DNA from: CBDFNC01 sp965249895
Lineage (GTDB): Bacteria > Pseudomonadota > Gammaproteobacteria > Enterobacterales > CBDFNC01
Length of the DNA: 64,000 nucleotides
Assembly (NCBI GenBank): GCA_965249895.1
Contig: CBDFNC010000005.1
Span: 806,001-870,000 of the forward strand
Direction of reading: 5' to 3'
This document shows, one piece after another, positions 37,655-46,082 of the stretch (position 1 is the first letter of the stretch; each line of letters begins with the position of its first letter). The notes under the pieces were generated by a model. The model was not told the DNA's origin. It did not search any database and worked only from the letters and a program-made list of their open reading frames with translations. Made by a program: the position numbers and the translations under genes.

Positions 37655-39388
37655 GTAACTATTCAGCTGGCTAAAAACCCCGCAATAAATGCATTATTTT
37701 TTTCAAAACTTCTTGACACGGTTTTGACTGATTTAGTGCATTTTCATGCGTCACTGTAATGAGCGCTTGTAAGCAACGATTAACTTAACCACAAGAGCGC
37801 CAAAACAACAGGTGTACACCAAGCATAGCGCCCCCGGCACAGAAAAATACAACGCCTTAGATTGGCTTACAGAAGCAAAAAACTGCCCGAAAAAACAGAG
37901 GGTATAATAGCCCCATGAATAAGCAGACAAACACAGCAACGTTGATACCCGAGTCATTGGATGTCAACGCCACCATTGAGCAAGTAGAAAACGCCTTGAA
38001 AAATGACAAGGCCGCATCTCCTGCTTTAGTGGCTGCCGTACAAATGATGTTGCTGCTGGTCAAGCTATTGTTTGGCCGCCTATCTCTTAATAGCCGAAAT
38101 AGCAGCAAGCCGCCCTCGCAAGACCCCAACCGCCCTAAAGAAGGGCGAAAGAAAAGTGACAATAAACAAGGTGGGCAAAAAGGCCGCGAGGGCAAGACGC
38201 TCAAACCAGTCGATGCTCCGGACGAAATTATTCAGGTTCCGGTCAACCGGGATAGCTTGCCGCCAGGGCAGTACCATGACGTAGGCTATGACCGTCGCCA
38301 GGTATTTGATATCCAAATTTCCCGCTGGGTTAAAGAATACCGGGCACAAATTCTGGAAGACGCGCAGGGCAACCGGTTTACCGCTGATTTCCCTGCTGAC
38401 GTGGACAGGGCGGCTAAGTATGGTGCATCGGTTAAGGCGAACGCCGTCTATATGTCAGTGTACCAACTCATTCCTTATGACCGGGTGCAGCAGCATTTTG
38501 ATGAAATGTTTGGCATCTCCTTGAGTACCGGCTCACTGTTCAACTTTAACAAGCTGGCTTACCACATGCTGGCTGACTTTGAGACGCTGGCCAAGCTCGA
38601 ACTCATCAATGGCGGGTTAATTCACGCGGACGAGACGGGTATTAATGTCGGCGGCAAGCGCATCTAGCTTCATAATGCATCGAACGGAGAGTGGACCTGG
38701 TTTGAGCCTCACGCAAAACGCGGTAAGGAGGCAATGGATGAAATAGGCATACTGCCTCAGTTCGCCGGGACACTCTGCCATGACCACTGGAAACCTTATT
38801 ACCGCTATACGCAAGTACTCCACAGTTTGTGCAATGCCCATCACCTGCGGGAACTTACCCGCGCCTATGAGCAAGACGGGCAAGAGTGGGCTAATGGGAT
38901 GTATGAACGGCTCATTGAAATCAATGATGCAGTAAATGATGCCGGTGGCCAGCTTGATAACGATACTGCGTTACAGTGGCGGAAAAAGTATCAGAGTTTG
39001 CTCGATAAGGCGGAGCAGGAGTGCCCGCCACCGCCGCAAACGGGCAAGAAGAAAAAGGGGCGGGTCGCCCGCAGCAAGGCCAGAAACTTACTGGAGCGGC
39101 TCAGGGATTTTGAGGATGATGTGCTGCGATTCATGGATAATCCAGCGGTTCCCTTCACCAACAACCAAGGAGAGAGGGATATCAGAATGGCAAAGGTGCA
39201 GCAAAAAATCTCTGGCTGTTTCCGCTCCATGGAGGGAGCCAAAGTCTTTTGCCGGGTTCGCAGTTATATATCAACGTGCCAGAAAAATAATGTCGGTGTC
39301 GGGCAGGCGCTGGAGTGCCTGTTTGCCGGAAAGTGGCCAGACTTCATTCAGGAAAAATTGAATAATATTCCGCCAGCTGAATAGTTAC
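37655..39388 (+). mobile_element. IS66-family element, copy 2, inactive by nonsense mutation
   Basis: This 1734-bp element has the same terminal repeats as copy 1 and its own 8-bp duplication. It is the full-length form (no 76-bp deletion) but has a stop codon in the transposase gene. The two copies are in the same orientation, 4.5 kb apart. Confidence 0.9.
37915..39384 (+). pseudogene. tnpC: IS66 transposase TnpC with internal TAG
   Basis: The gene is 490 codons long if the TAG at 38665-38667 is ignored. Copy 1 has TGG (Trp, in GGKRIWLHNAS) at this place, so one G-to-A change stopped the protein within the DDE domain, after HADETGINVGGKRI. The remaining domain is intact in frame from 38668. 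The product would be a 250-residue fragment. Confidence 0.9.
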
Positions 39389-39396
39389 GATCAATC
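39389..39396. repeat. 8-bp target duplication, right side of IS66 copy 2
   Basis: GATCAATC is the exact partner of 37647-37654. Confidence 0.85.
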
Positions 39397-39554
39397 TAGC
39401 TGTTGAATAACCAGCCCTATGCCTGTTTTAATACGATAATTACAATAAAGTCTGATCAAAATTGCTCACTCATCGCCCACAGCGCCCAAGCCTATGTGTT
39501 TAATGATAACTCTGTCAACATTAATTCGCAGTATGTTTTATAACCATAAAATGA

Positions 39555-40418
39555 TTATGCTTTGAATTTGCTTCGAAAGGTTTTCGGGGGGATTTGCTTA
39601 TATTTTTTGAACAGTCGGTTGAAGTTGGCTTGGTTGGAAAATCCCGACTGCTGTGCCACAAGAGAAATTGGCATATCGGTTCGAATCAGTAATGAGCATG
39701 CTTTGGCAAGTCGCACGTTAGTAATATAACGGTTGATACCTTGCCCCATCATACGTTTAAAAAATCTCGTCAGAGTACTTTCACTCATACCCAGCTCACC
39801 CGACAATTGCACTAAGCTAATCGGCTGGGTGTAATCAATGTGTATTATTTCTAACAATTGGCTAAGATTGCGTTGCTCTCGCCTATCTGAATCTGCATTA
39901 ACAATGTCAGCAACGACTGAGATCTGCTGATAGTTATCACATTCGTTTAAATGCTCAAGTATCTGTAAAAAAAGAGTTAATCGTCTTGCCGGGGTGGCTA
40001 CATCTAACAGTATAAATAGTGGTAGAAGGGCTTGGGCTAACACTTTAGGGAACACGACTCCACGCCGTGCGAGCTTGGCGAGTGTGCCAAGTGGGCGGTA
40101 CTCTGGAAATAGCTGAGTTAACTGATCGACCCACGCCTGATTAAACCAAAGCACATAAACTTTATGCGGTTCCTGCTCATCAATTCTCAAGTGTGACTGC
40201 CATGTATGCGGAATGTTTGGCCCTAGCAGAGTTAGGTCATAATCTTGGTATTCAGAAATGTTATCTGCAATGTATCGCTCACCTTGGCTGTTGAGTGTCA
40301 ATGTGAGTTCAAATTCAGGGTGAAGATGCCATTCAAATGGAATGGATTCGAGCTCGCGAATCAATAATCGCCATGAGCTGTCTTCTGGATATTCGACTTT
40401 TTCAATCAGAGCTTTCAT
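39555..40418 (-). CDS. AraC-family transcriptional regulator
   Basis: This 287-residue regulator has an N-terminal cupin-like sensing domain (FEWHLHPEFELTLTLNSQGERYIADN) and a C-terminal double helix-turn-helix (about 185-285; ISLVAQQSGFSNQANFNRLFKKYKQIPPKTFR). It is divergent from the PhyH-family oxygenase with about 150 nt between starts. It is therefore likely to control that gene in response to its substrate. Confidence 0.92.
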   Translation of the reverse strand: MKALIEKVEYPEDSSWRLLIRELESIPFEWHLHPEFELTLTLNSQGERYIADNISEYQDYDLTLLGPNIPHTWQSHLRIDEQEPHKVYVLWFNQAWVDQLTQLFPEYRPLGTLAKLARRGVVFPKVLAQALLPLFILLDVATPARRLTLFLQILEHLNECDNYQQISVVADIVNADSDRREQRNLSQLLEIIHIDYTQPISLVQLSGELGMSESTLTRFFKRMMGQGINRYITNVRLAKACSLLIRTDMPISLVAQQSGFSNQANFNRLFKKYKQIPPKTFRSKFKA

Positions 40419-40568
40419 AAAAATTTATACTATTCCAATACAACAGCATCGACAACTTGACTAGATAGTACTCTTTTTTGCTTAGATTGCATCACCACAG
40501 CGTTTGTTTTATTGCAACAATGTGAATAAAACCAATGGCAATACGCCTCTTCCCTAAAAGGAGTAATG

Positions 40569-41534
40569 ATGAAAAATAAGCACGGTTTTGGTGATAACGT
40601 ACCGGGTAATAACAGTGTATCTAAGATGCATGACATTCAACTGCGTGACATTCAGAAATCTTTTCCGTTGAGAAAGTTGACTCAGGAGCAGTTTGAGTTT
40701 TGGCAACATAACGGTTATGTTGTGATCCCGCAAATTATTAGCCCAGAAGCAGTCAAACATAGTCAGGAATTTTTGTGGGAGTTTCAGGAGATGTCGCCAA
40801 ATGATCCTTCCACATGGTATCAAGATCAACGTCGTGACCATGCAATGGTGGAACTAAACAATTCAGGAATGGTCGAGTGTTACAACAACCAAGTGTTGTG
40901 GGATAACCGCCAAAACCAAGACGTATACAACGCATTTGTAGATATTTGGGACCGTGAGGATCTTTGGGTGACCATCGACCGTGCTAACCTGAACCCACCG
41001 AACAGAAATGGTCGCACATTTAGTGGCTTTGTTCATTGGGATGAGGATTCCACGCTAGATCTTCTACCCGTTAACGTTCAAGGTGTATTGGCTCTTTCAG
41101 ATACCGATGAAGAAACAGGTGGCTTCCAATGTGTACCTGAGTTGTACCGCCAATTAGAGGAGTGGCGTAAAACTCAGCCAGCCGACCGTGACCCTTATGT
41201 ACCTGATTTAACGGGTTTTAATGTAGACTTTATTTCGATGAAAGCTGGCGATCTGTTAATTTTTAACTGCCTATTACCTCACGGTATTCACCCTAACCAA
41301 TCTGACCGAGTACGTATGGCGCAGTATATATCCATGGTGCCGGCAACAGAAGAAAATACCACGATTCGTGATTGGCGGATTAATTCTTGGGAAAAGCGGC
41401 TTCCACCAGAAAGTTTTGCGTTCCCTGGCGACCCACGAAACTGGGAGCAAAATAAATACCCTCGCGCAATGCTAAACGAACTGGGTGAAAAGCTACTAGG
41501 TAAAGTGAGCTGGAAAGAGCCTATTCTTGAGTAA
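40569..41534 (+). CDS. Phytanoyl-CoA dioxygenase (PhyH)-family Fe(II)/2-oxoglutarate oxygenase
   Basis: This 321-residue non-haem iron oxygenase has iron ligands HxD in FVHWDEDST and the distal His in LLPHGIHPNQSDRVRMAQY, where the Arg would bind 2-oxoglutarate. Of two adjacent ATGs the second (40569) has better spacing from AAAAGGAG. Bacterial members hydroxylate small metabolites or amino acids; the substrate is unknown. It is paired with the divergent AraC gene. Confidence 0.88.
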   Translation: MKNKHGFGDNVPGNNSVSKMHDIQLRDIQKSFPLRKLTQEQFEFWQHNGYVVIPQIISPEAVKHSQEFLWEFQEMSPNDPSTWYQDQRRDHAMVELNNSGMVECYNNQVLWDNRQNQDVYNAFVDIWDREDLWVTIDRANLNPPNRNGRTFSGFVHWDEDSTLDLLPVNVQGVLALSDTDEETGGFQCVPELYRQLEEWRKTQPADRDPYVPDLTGFNVDFISMKAGDLLIFNCLLPHGIHPNQSDRVRMAQYISMVPATEENTTIRDWRINSWEKRLPPESFAFPGDPRNWEQNKYPRAMLNELGEKLLGKVSWKEPILE

Positions 41535-41887
41535 TTGGGAGCAATAAAGATCGCTCCAACACTCACATATACCAGCCCCTTTTAGTACTACGCCATAGCG
41601 ATGGTTATGGCTTTTTTAACAGCGGTATTGGCGAAGCTAGTGAACGGTAGTTGTCGGCGGGCATTATAGTTTGATCAAAATACCGCACAAAATAGAGCTT
41701 TTCAGATGGCAATTTCCGTAAAGTTTGATCATTTTTTCACACCATCACCCACAGTGAGAAACAAGTAATAGCTTCCAAACGACCTTCTAAGTCATGCTCG
41801 CAAAGACATATTCTAATGAGTTAAGATGGGCTGAATCTTGGCATGCAAAAGGCAAAACCTGGCTCCGCCATTTCTTTTTAGCTACCT
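41535..41887. other. Intergenic region with terminator and AGTTTGATCA motifs
   Basis: No gene is supported. It contains the terminator of the PhyH gene (41592-41617) and two copies of the decamer AGTTTGATCA (41668-41677, 41722-41731) that also occurs near other mobile DNA in the window. Confidence 0.5.
41592..41617 (+). terminator. Intrinsic terminator after PhyH gene
   Basis: A stem GCCATA/TATGGC with an 8-nt loop is followed directly by six T, 58 nt after the PhyH stop. Confidence 0.75.
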
Positions 41888-42112
41888 CTACTCACGCTGC
41901 TCCTTACTACTCTCAGCCCCTTTTAGCTGATTACTTATTGTGGACTCTTCTTGTTGATCTTTATCTTTTTTATCACTACATCCCATCATTTTCATCATTT
42001 TCATCATTTTCATCATCATACCGGCACATAAAACTACCTGTATAACAAGAGCGCTGATGGCACCTACGGCGAAGTTTCCGGCGAGAAATAAATAGACTAG
42101 TGGTATGGCCAA
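41888..42112 (-). CDS. Possible small membrane protein with Met/Lys repeat
   Basis: This 74-residue frame from a TTG start has one hydrophobic helix (IPLVYLFLAGNFAVGAISALVIQ), a MMKMMKMMKMM segment encoded by tandem 9-mers (41984-42019), and a charged tail. No good ribosome site is seen, and the hydrophobic frame continues upstream as VLCKIICALCLA without a start. It may be a frameshifted or decayed gene. No family is recognised. Confidence 0.35.
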   Translation of the reverse strand: MAIPLVYLFLAGNFAVGAISALVIQVVLCAGMMMKMMKMMKMMGCSDKKDKDQQEESTISNQLKGAESSKEQRE

Positions 42113-42399
42113 ACAAAGTGCACAAATAATCTTACATAGTACCTGACCGAAAACCCTGTAACCCTTTATTCATAAGGGCTGTAGACGGGTTTTAAAAACA
42201 ACGATTTAGATGCTAATACAGAAAACATCTAAAAATTGGAAGCTCTTTATGAAATATCACCCAAAACTTAAAAACTTCGATTCCGAATTCTGCCTGAAAG
42301 CCTTGCGCACTCTAGCTCTAGGAGTTTTCGTTCAGACACTACATAGTTTCTTGTTCATTGTTCTAAAACCCTTAGCGTTTGTGTTAATCGGTAACTGAG

Positions 42400-42423
42400 C
42401 TAAAGGTTAAGCTTAACCTTTAG
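42400..42423. repeat. Perfect 24-bp palindrome
   Basis: CTAAAGGTTAAG is followed at once by its reverse complement, centred on AAGCTT. No gene border or T-run is attached. Confidence 0.7.
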
Positions 42424-42597
42424 GGGCAGGTCAAGGTTGATATCCCTAAAAATTAAATTTATTTTCCACAACGAACGGACTCTTTTTATACCGGGGTTTG
42501 AAGCGCAACGAAGCTGATATGTAGAACTCTTAAATATGGGGAGCTATGGATAATAACCTCACCGAATGATAATGTCTTCGAAAATTCATGTTTGATC

Positions 42598-42690
42598 AAT
42601 TTTGCACGCTTGTCGCCCATACCGTGCAAACCTACGACCCTTCTGATAGGTGCCTGACTAGTGATTAGCAAGATATTTTCTATATGTACA
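42598..42690. repeat. Dispersed repeat C, copy 2
   Basis: It matches 33320-33425 with scattered differences, including GTGCAAACCTA, CCCTTCTGA and AGCAAGATATTTTCTA. Confidence 0.6.
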
Positions 42691-43111
42691 CATGGCATTC
42701 GTACCAGACCGTATTGGAAAGAAATATATTTTTACAGGATATAGCACGGAAAAGAGCTTCATGGGTGTTCAATTCCCTTAAGTTCGGGACGCTATACCTA
42801 AACGTGTTCCCAGCAAGAAAGCCTGATTGAATCAGTGCATTCGACGCCCAAACGGTCAGCTCCGTATAGTGAACGATGATATCACTTGCAGATATTTTCT
42901 AGTCTGTTGTTGACGCATTCTACGCAGTTGCTTCCAATATTGGTTCATGTGGAAAGTCTACCTTAAGGAGGAGAAACTTCGCGTACCATCTCTGAAGACC
43001 CCTTGCAACCAACAGATGAGAAAATAGTCCCACACAAGCCACATCCAACTGATTTCTGCTCCAGATACAAAATTAAATTTATCGGATAAATGGCAGCTTT
43101 CATTAACCTAT

Positions 43112-44518
43112 TTATATAACCACGTCTTGCCGGGATTTGAATTCTATCAATAGTCTTTCAAAGGCTAAAACACCATGCTCAAAATCAGCTCGAATATTTG
43201 AACTCCCCAACGACAACCTTAAGGCATTTTCAGCAACCAAATTACTCGTTCTATGGCGAAATAAGTCAGCTGTTCTTACTTTGACATTGTTCGCGAATAA
43301 ATGGCCATTAAACTGATGCATATTGATGTCATTAGGCAGAGTTACCCAGATATTTAATCCGCCCAACCGGGCTGCTATGCCATGTTTTTCAAATATGCAT
43401 TTAAATACCTGTTGACGGTAACGCATCTCATCAGCCAAGCGTTGTTGATTATGTATAAAAATCTCTGAGCCGATAAAACGAGAGACCAGATCAATATTTA
43501 ATGCTGAGCTCATCCAGCATTGGCTATGAAGGTGCATATTAAACGATTGTTGCCATTTACTTGGTACCAAAACATAACCAAATCGAAGTCCTCCAGCAAA
43601 ATATTTCGACAAACTGGAAAGGTAAAAGACCTGTTCAGGAGCTTCTTGTTGTAGGGGTGTACGCCAATGTTCTGGAAGACAGTAATTTACATCATCTTCA
43701 ATAATATAAAACAGATACTTCCGACTGAGGGCCAATATTTTCTGCCGTTGCTCTTGGCAATACTGGATATTCGTCGGGTTTTGGCAGTTTGGTGTTATAT
43801 ATAACACCTTGGGATTGTATTGCTGGCAATAGGCTTCTAAGCAAGCTAAATCCAGCCCTTGCTCTGAAGTGGGTAAAGCTAACATATTTAGCCTGCTGGC
43901 TTCCGCTGCACGATAAAAACCCGGGTAGGTCAGCGCTTCATGCAAAACATACTCCCCCGGCTGAGTAAGAATTTGCAAACACGTATATATCCCCTGTTGT
44001 GCACCCTGGGTAAATACAATATCCGTAGCCTTATTCTCAATTCCTTTTGCCTGTAACCAGTCGCTCACCACCTGCTTGTGTCTTGCTATTCCATCAATGG
44101 AATAGCAAATCGTTGCCGCAAGCTTTTCAGGTTCTTCCGCCAACGTTTGCATGGCTTGCGCTAAAATATTCTGCTGTCCCAGCATCGGCTGCATACTAGA
44201 AGCAAAATCATAGACTTTGCTGGCCGTCGTCCCCTCAGTAGGTTTATTGCCCAACAGGCCGGCATTTACAAAGGTACCAGCACCCAATCTCGCTTTGACA
44301 AAACCCCTCTTTTCAACCAGCTCATAAGCCCGCGTTACCGTGCCATGGGTTATTGTAAGTTCATCCGCTAGGATACGCTGTGCAGGTAATTTTTGCTGAT
44401 GAGCCAATTCTCCGCATGTAATGGCCTGCTCAATCATCAGAGCTAGCGCCTTGTACTTTGGTTGAGCATTACAAGCTGTAACGAAGCCTTCTCTATCAAT
44501 TTTCCAGATTGTACCCAT
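43112..44518 (-). CDS. MocR-type regulator (GntR domain fused to aminotransferase domain)
   Basis: This 468-residue protein has an N-terminal GntR winged helix (about 10-80; KLPAQRILADELTITHGTVTRAYELVEKRGFV) and a PLP-dependent class I aminotransferase domain. The PLP-Lys is in YLSSLSKYFAGGLRFGY and the Asp/Tyr region in YIIEDDVNY. It diverges from a LysE-type exporter, and the gap holds a perfect 20-bp palindrome that is a good operator candidate. Control of amino-acid or amine export is the likely role. Confidence 0.92.
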   Translation of the reverse strand: MGTIWKIDREGFVTACNAQPKYKALALMIEQAITCGELAHQQKLPAQRILADELTITHGTVTRAYELVEKRGFVKARLGAGTFVNAGLLGNKPTEGTTASKVYDFASSMQPMLGQQNILAQAMQTLAEEPEKLAATICYSIDGIARHKQVVSDWLQAKGIENKATDIVFTQGAQQGIYTCLQILTQPGEYVLHEALTYPGFYRAAEASRLNMLALPTSEQGLDLACLEAYCQQYNPKVLYITPNCQNPTNIQYCQEQRQKILALSRKYLFYIIEDDVNYCLPEHWRTPLQQEAPEQVFYLSSLSKYFAGGLRFGYVLVPSKWQQSFNMHLHSQCWMSSALNIDLVSRFIGSEIFIHNQQRLADEMRYRQQVFKCIFEKHGIAARLGGLNIWVTLPNDINMHQFNGHLFANNVKVRTADLFRHRTSNLVAENALRLSLGSSNIRADFEHGVLAFERLLIEFKSRQDVVI

Positions 44519-44579
44519 AACAATAAACTTATTGCCTCAATTATCGTCACGTAATAACCTTTGTATGTAAATTAATACT

Positions 44580-44599
44580 AAATTGTATTAATACAATTT
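44580..44599. promoter_or_regulatory. Perfect 20-bp operator-like palindrome between mocR and lysE-type genes
   Basis: AAATTGTATTAATACAATTT is fully symmetric. A partial copy (AAATTAATACT) lies immediately upstream at 44569-44579. It is the expected kind of binding site for the divergent MocR regulator. Confidence 0.7.
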
Positions 44600-44632
44600 T
44601 CAAGTCAAAATCATGATAAAAGGGAAAATACC

Positions 44633-45235
44633 TTGCATAGCTCATTAATCGACTTAGCCCCTGCCATCATACTTTTTTGCTTTATCAGCACAGTGACTCC
44701 AGGCCCAAACAACATATTACTCGCCCATTCCGGCGCCCATTACGGCATTCGTAAAACCCTACCCCATGTGCTGGGGATTCGATGTGGCATGACAGTACTA
44801 CATTTAATAATTCTGCTAGGTTTAGGGAAAATATTTCAACACTGGCCACAGGTGCAACAATTACTCACCCTCATTGCGGCTAGTTATATAGTTTATATGT
44901 CTATAAAAATTGCCACGGCAAAGGTGCATAAGGTAGGAAACAAACAACAACCTATGAGTGTCACTCAGGCCGCTAGCTTTCAGCTGATAAACCCTAAATC
45001 CTGGGCCAGCCTGATTACCGTTAGCACGGCATTCACTTTAACTGGTGACCTATTCTGGCCTTCAGCAATACTCGGTATCGCAATATTTAACATCGCCACC
45101 TTACCCGGTACTTTCATGTGGATAACAATCGGTAAGTTAGTATCGGGTAAACTACAACAAGCGAAATACAGCCGTATTTTTAACATAGTAATGGGATTAT
45201 TATTATTGTTAACACTACCGATGATGTTTATATGA
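44633..45235 (+). CDS. LysE-family amino-acid exporter
   Basis: This inner-membrane exporter has 200 residues and about six helices. The family opening FISTVTPGPNNILLAHSGAHYG and QLINPKSWASLITVSTAF are clear. The start is a TTG with AGGGA upstream; no ATG is available near the N-terminus. It is divergent from and probably controlled by the MocR regulator. Confidence 0.88.
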   Translation: MHSSLIDLAPAIILFCFISTVTPGPNNILLAHSGAHYGIRKTLPHVLGIRCGMTVLHLIILLGLGKIFQHWPQVQQLLTLIAASYIVYMSIKIATAKVHKVGNKQQPMSVTQAASFQLINPKSWASLITVSTAFTLTGDLFWPSAILGIAIFNIATLPGTFMWITIGKLVSGKLQQAKYSRIFNIVMGLLLLLTLPMMFI

Positions 45236-45308
45236 AGATTACATCTAAGAAAGGGTTTCGCGACACATCTATGTCTTGATTAGCATCAGGTTTGTTTATT
45301 CGTTCTAC

Positions 45309-45608
45309 GTGAGCTTACGGCAGCATGGTTTGCGCTTGTTGAGACCAGTTTCTAACGTTGGCGCCGCTGAGCTTGAGGGCGGAAGATATCTTGCTTGATG
45401 AATAATGCGTAAGCAAAGCAACAGCTTGCTGGCGCAATGTCTCTGGCGTTCTGGCGTTGCGGTGAGGGAGAGCATCCCTCCATTGCTGAAATGGCTGAGG
45501 CGATAACGGTGAGTTGGTCTTGGTTTGGCATATTACTTCCTCCTTCTGGGTCGCAATAAGTAAACCAAATTTAAAAAGTTAAGTTAAGCTATCCTACCGT
45601 AAGCTCAC
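45309..45608. mobile_element. 300-bp MITE-like unit with 12-bp perfect terminal repeats
   Basis: GTGAGCTTACGG (45309-45320) and CCGTAAGCTCAC (45597-45608) bound a 300-bp unit. On the minus strand it carries a small frame with an excellent AGGAGG ribosome site. No clear target duplication is seen. Confidence 0.55.
45318..45531 (-). pseudogene. Small transposase-accessory-like ORF, frameshifted
   Basis: The ATG at 45531 (MPNQDQLTVIASAISAMEG) follows AAGGAGGAAG. After about 19 codons a shift of frame is needed to read on as TPETLRQQAVALLTHYSSSK and ISSALKLSGANVRNWSQQAQ, an HTH-like pattern of the type seen in small transposase proteins. As it stands the frame ends early. The family is uncertain. 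Confidence 0.45.
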
Positions 45609-45805
45609 GATTTACTACGACACACTTCCCGTCGAGTCATTGGGATATTCTATCTCGTGCTAGGTTACCCAAGTTATCGCGACTACTATCAGGTTTCTGT
45701 TCGTCGTCACCATGATTTGCCATTTGCTTCCTGCAGATTTCATCTCACGATGAACACCCTTGTAGAGGACTTATCGAGATCCGACATTAGTTACAGTATT
45801 CAGGT

Positions 45806-45958
45806 TTGCAAAAAGAACAGCCCTTGATACCCAACCGTCAGGGACGGCCAATGACACGCTCAAACGTAGCTGAACGCTTTAAGCTGGCGCTAACCAAGGC
45901 AATAGAGGAGTGTCCGCAACTACAGGGGCGTAAAGTATCGCCGCACATAATACGGCAC
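45806..45958 (+). pseudogene. Interrupted tyrosine recombinase (RitC-like), 5' piece
   Basis: The frame reads IPNRQGRPMTRSNVAERFKL, then GRKVSPHIIRH, the region just up to the catalytic HxxRH box of an XerC-like recombinase. At the His codon (45956-45958) it is cut by the inserted three-recombinase element. The protein's 3' piece resumes at 49402. The N-terminal half of this older gene is missing upstream. Confidence 0.85.
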
Positions 45959-45981
45959 TATCTACCCTTCTTGACTATGTC
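45956..45981 (+). repeat. Left 26-bp terminal inverted repeat of RIT element
   Basis: The 26 bases from CACTATCTACCC to GACTATGTC are the exact reverse complement of 49348-49373. Confidence 0.9.
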
Positions 45982-46082
45982 TTGTTGAGCCTCGCCAACC
46001 CAGCTTTTCCGGCAAATGAGCAAATAAATAACGATATAGTTTAGACTCCTTTCATTAGCCCCGCGCAGGGGAGAAGTCCACC

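Larger units (their letters stand above)
42113..43111. other. Gene-poor kilobase with palindrome and repeat C
   Basis: No gene is supported; the 62-codon frame at 42210 has no family pattern. The region holds a perfect 24-bp palindrome (42400-42423) and the second copy of repeat C (42598-42690). It looks like decayed mobile DNA. Confidence 0.45.

Noticed and set aside
31496..39388. Composite transposon formed by the two IS66 copies carrying the aconitase
   Set aside because: Each copy has its own matching 8-bp target duplication (AATATATT and GATCAATC). A composite unit would share one duplication at its outer ends. Independent insertions explain the data better.
41794..42045. 83-codon + strand frame
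   Set aside because: It is the antisense shadow of the tandem 9-mer region (Phe/Ser repeats) and lacks a ribosome site.
42210..42398. 62-codon + strand frame with a hydrophobic tail
   Set aside because: There is no ribosome site and no recognisable family, and it lies in decayed DNA. It may be a transposon scrap, but nothing supports it.
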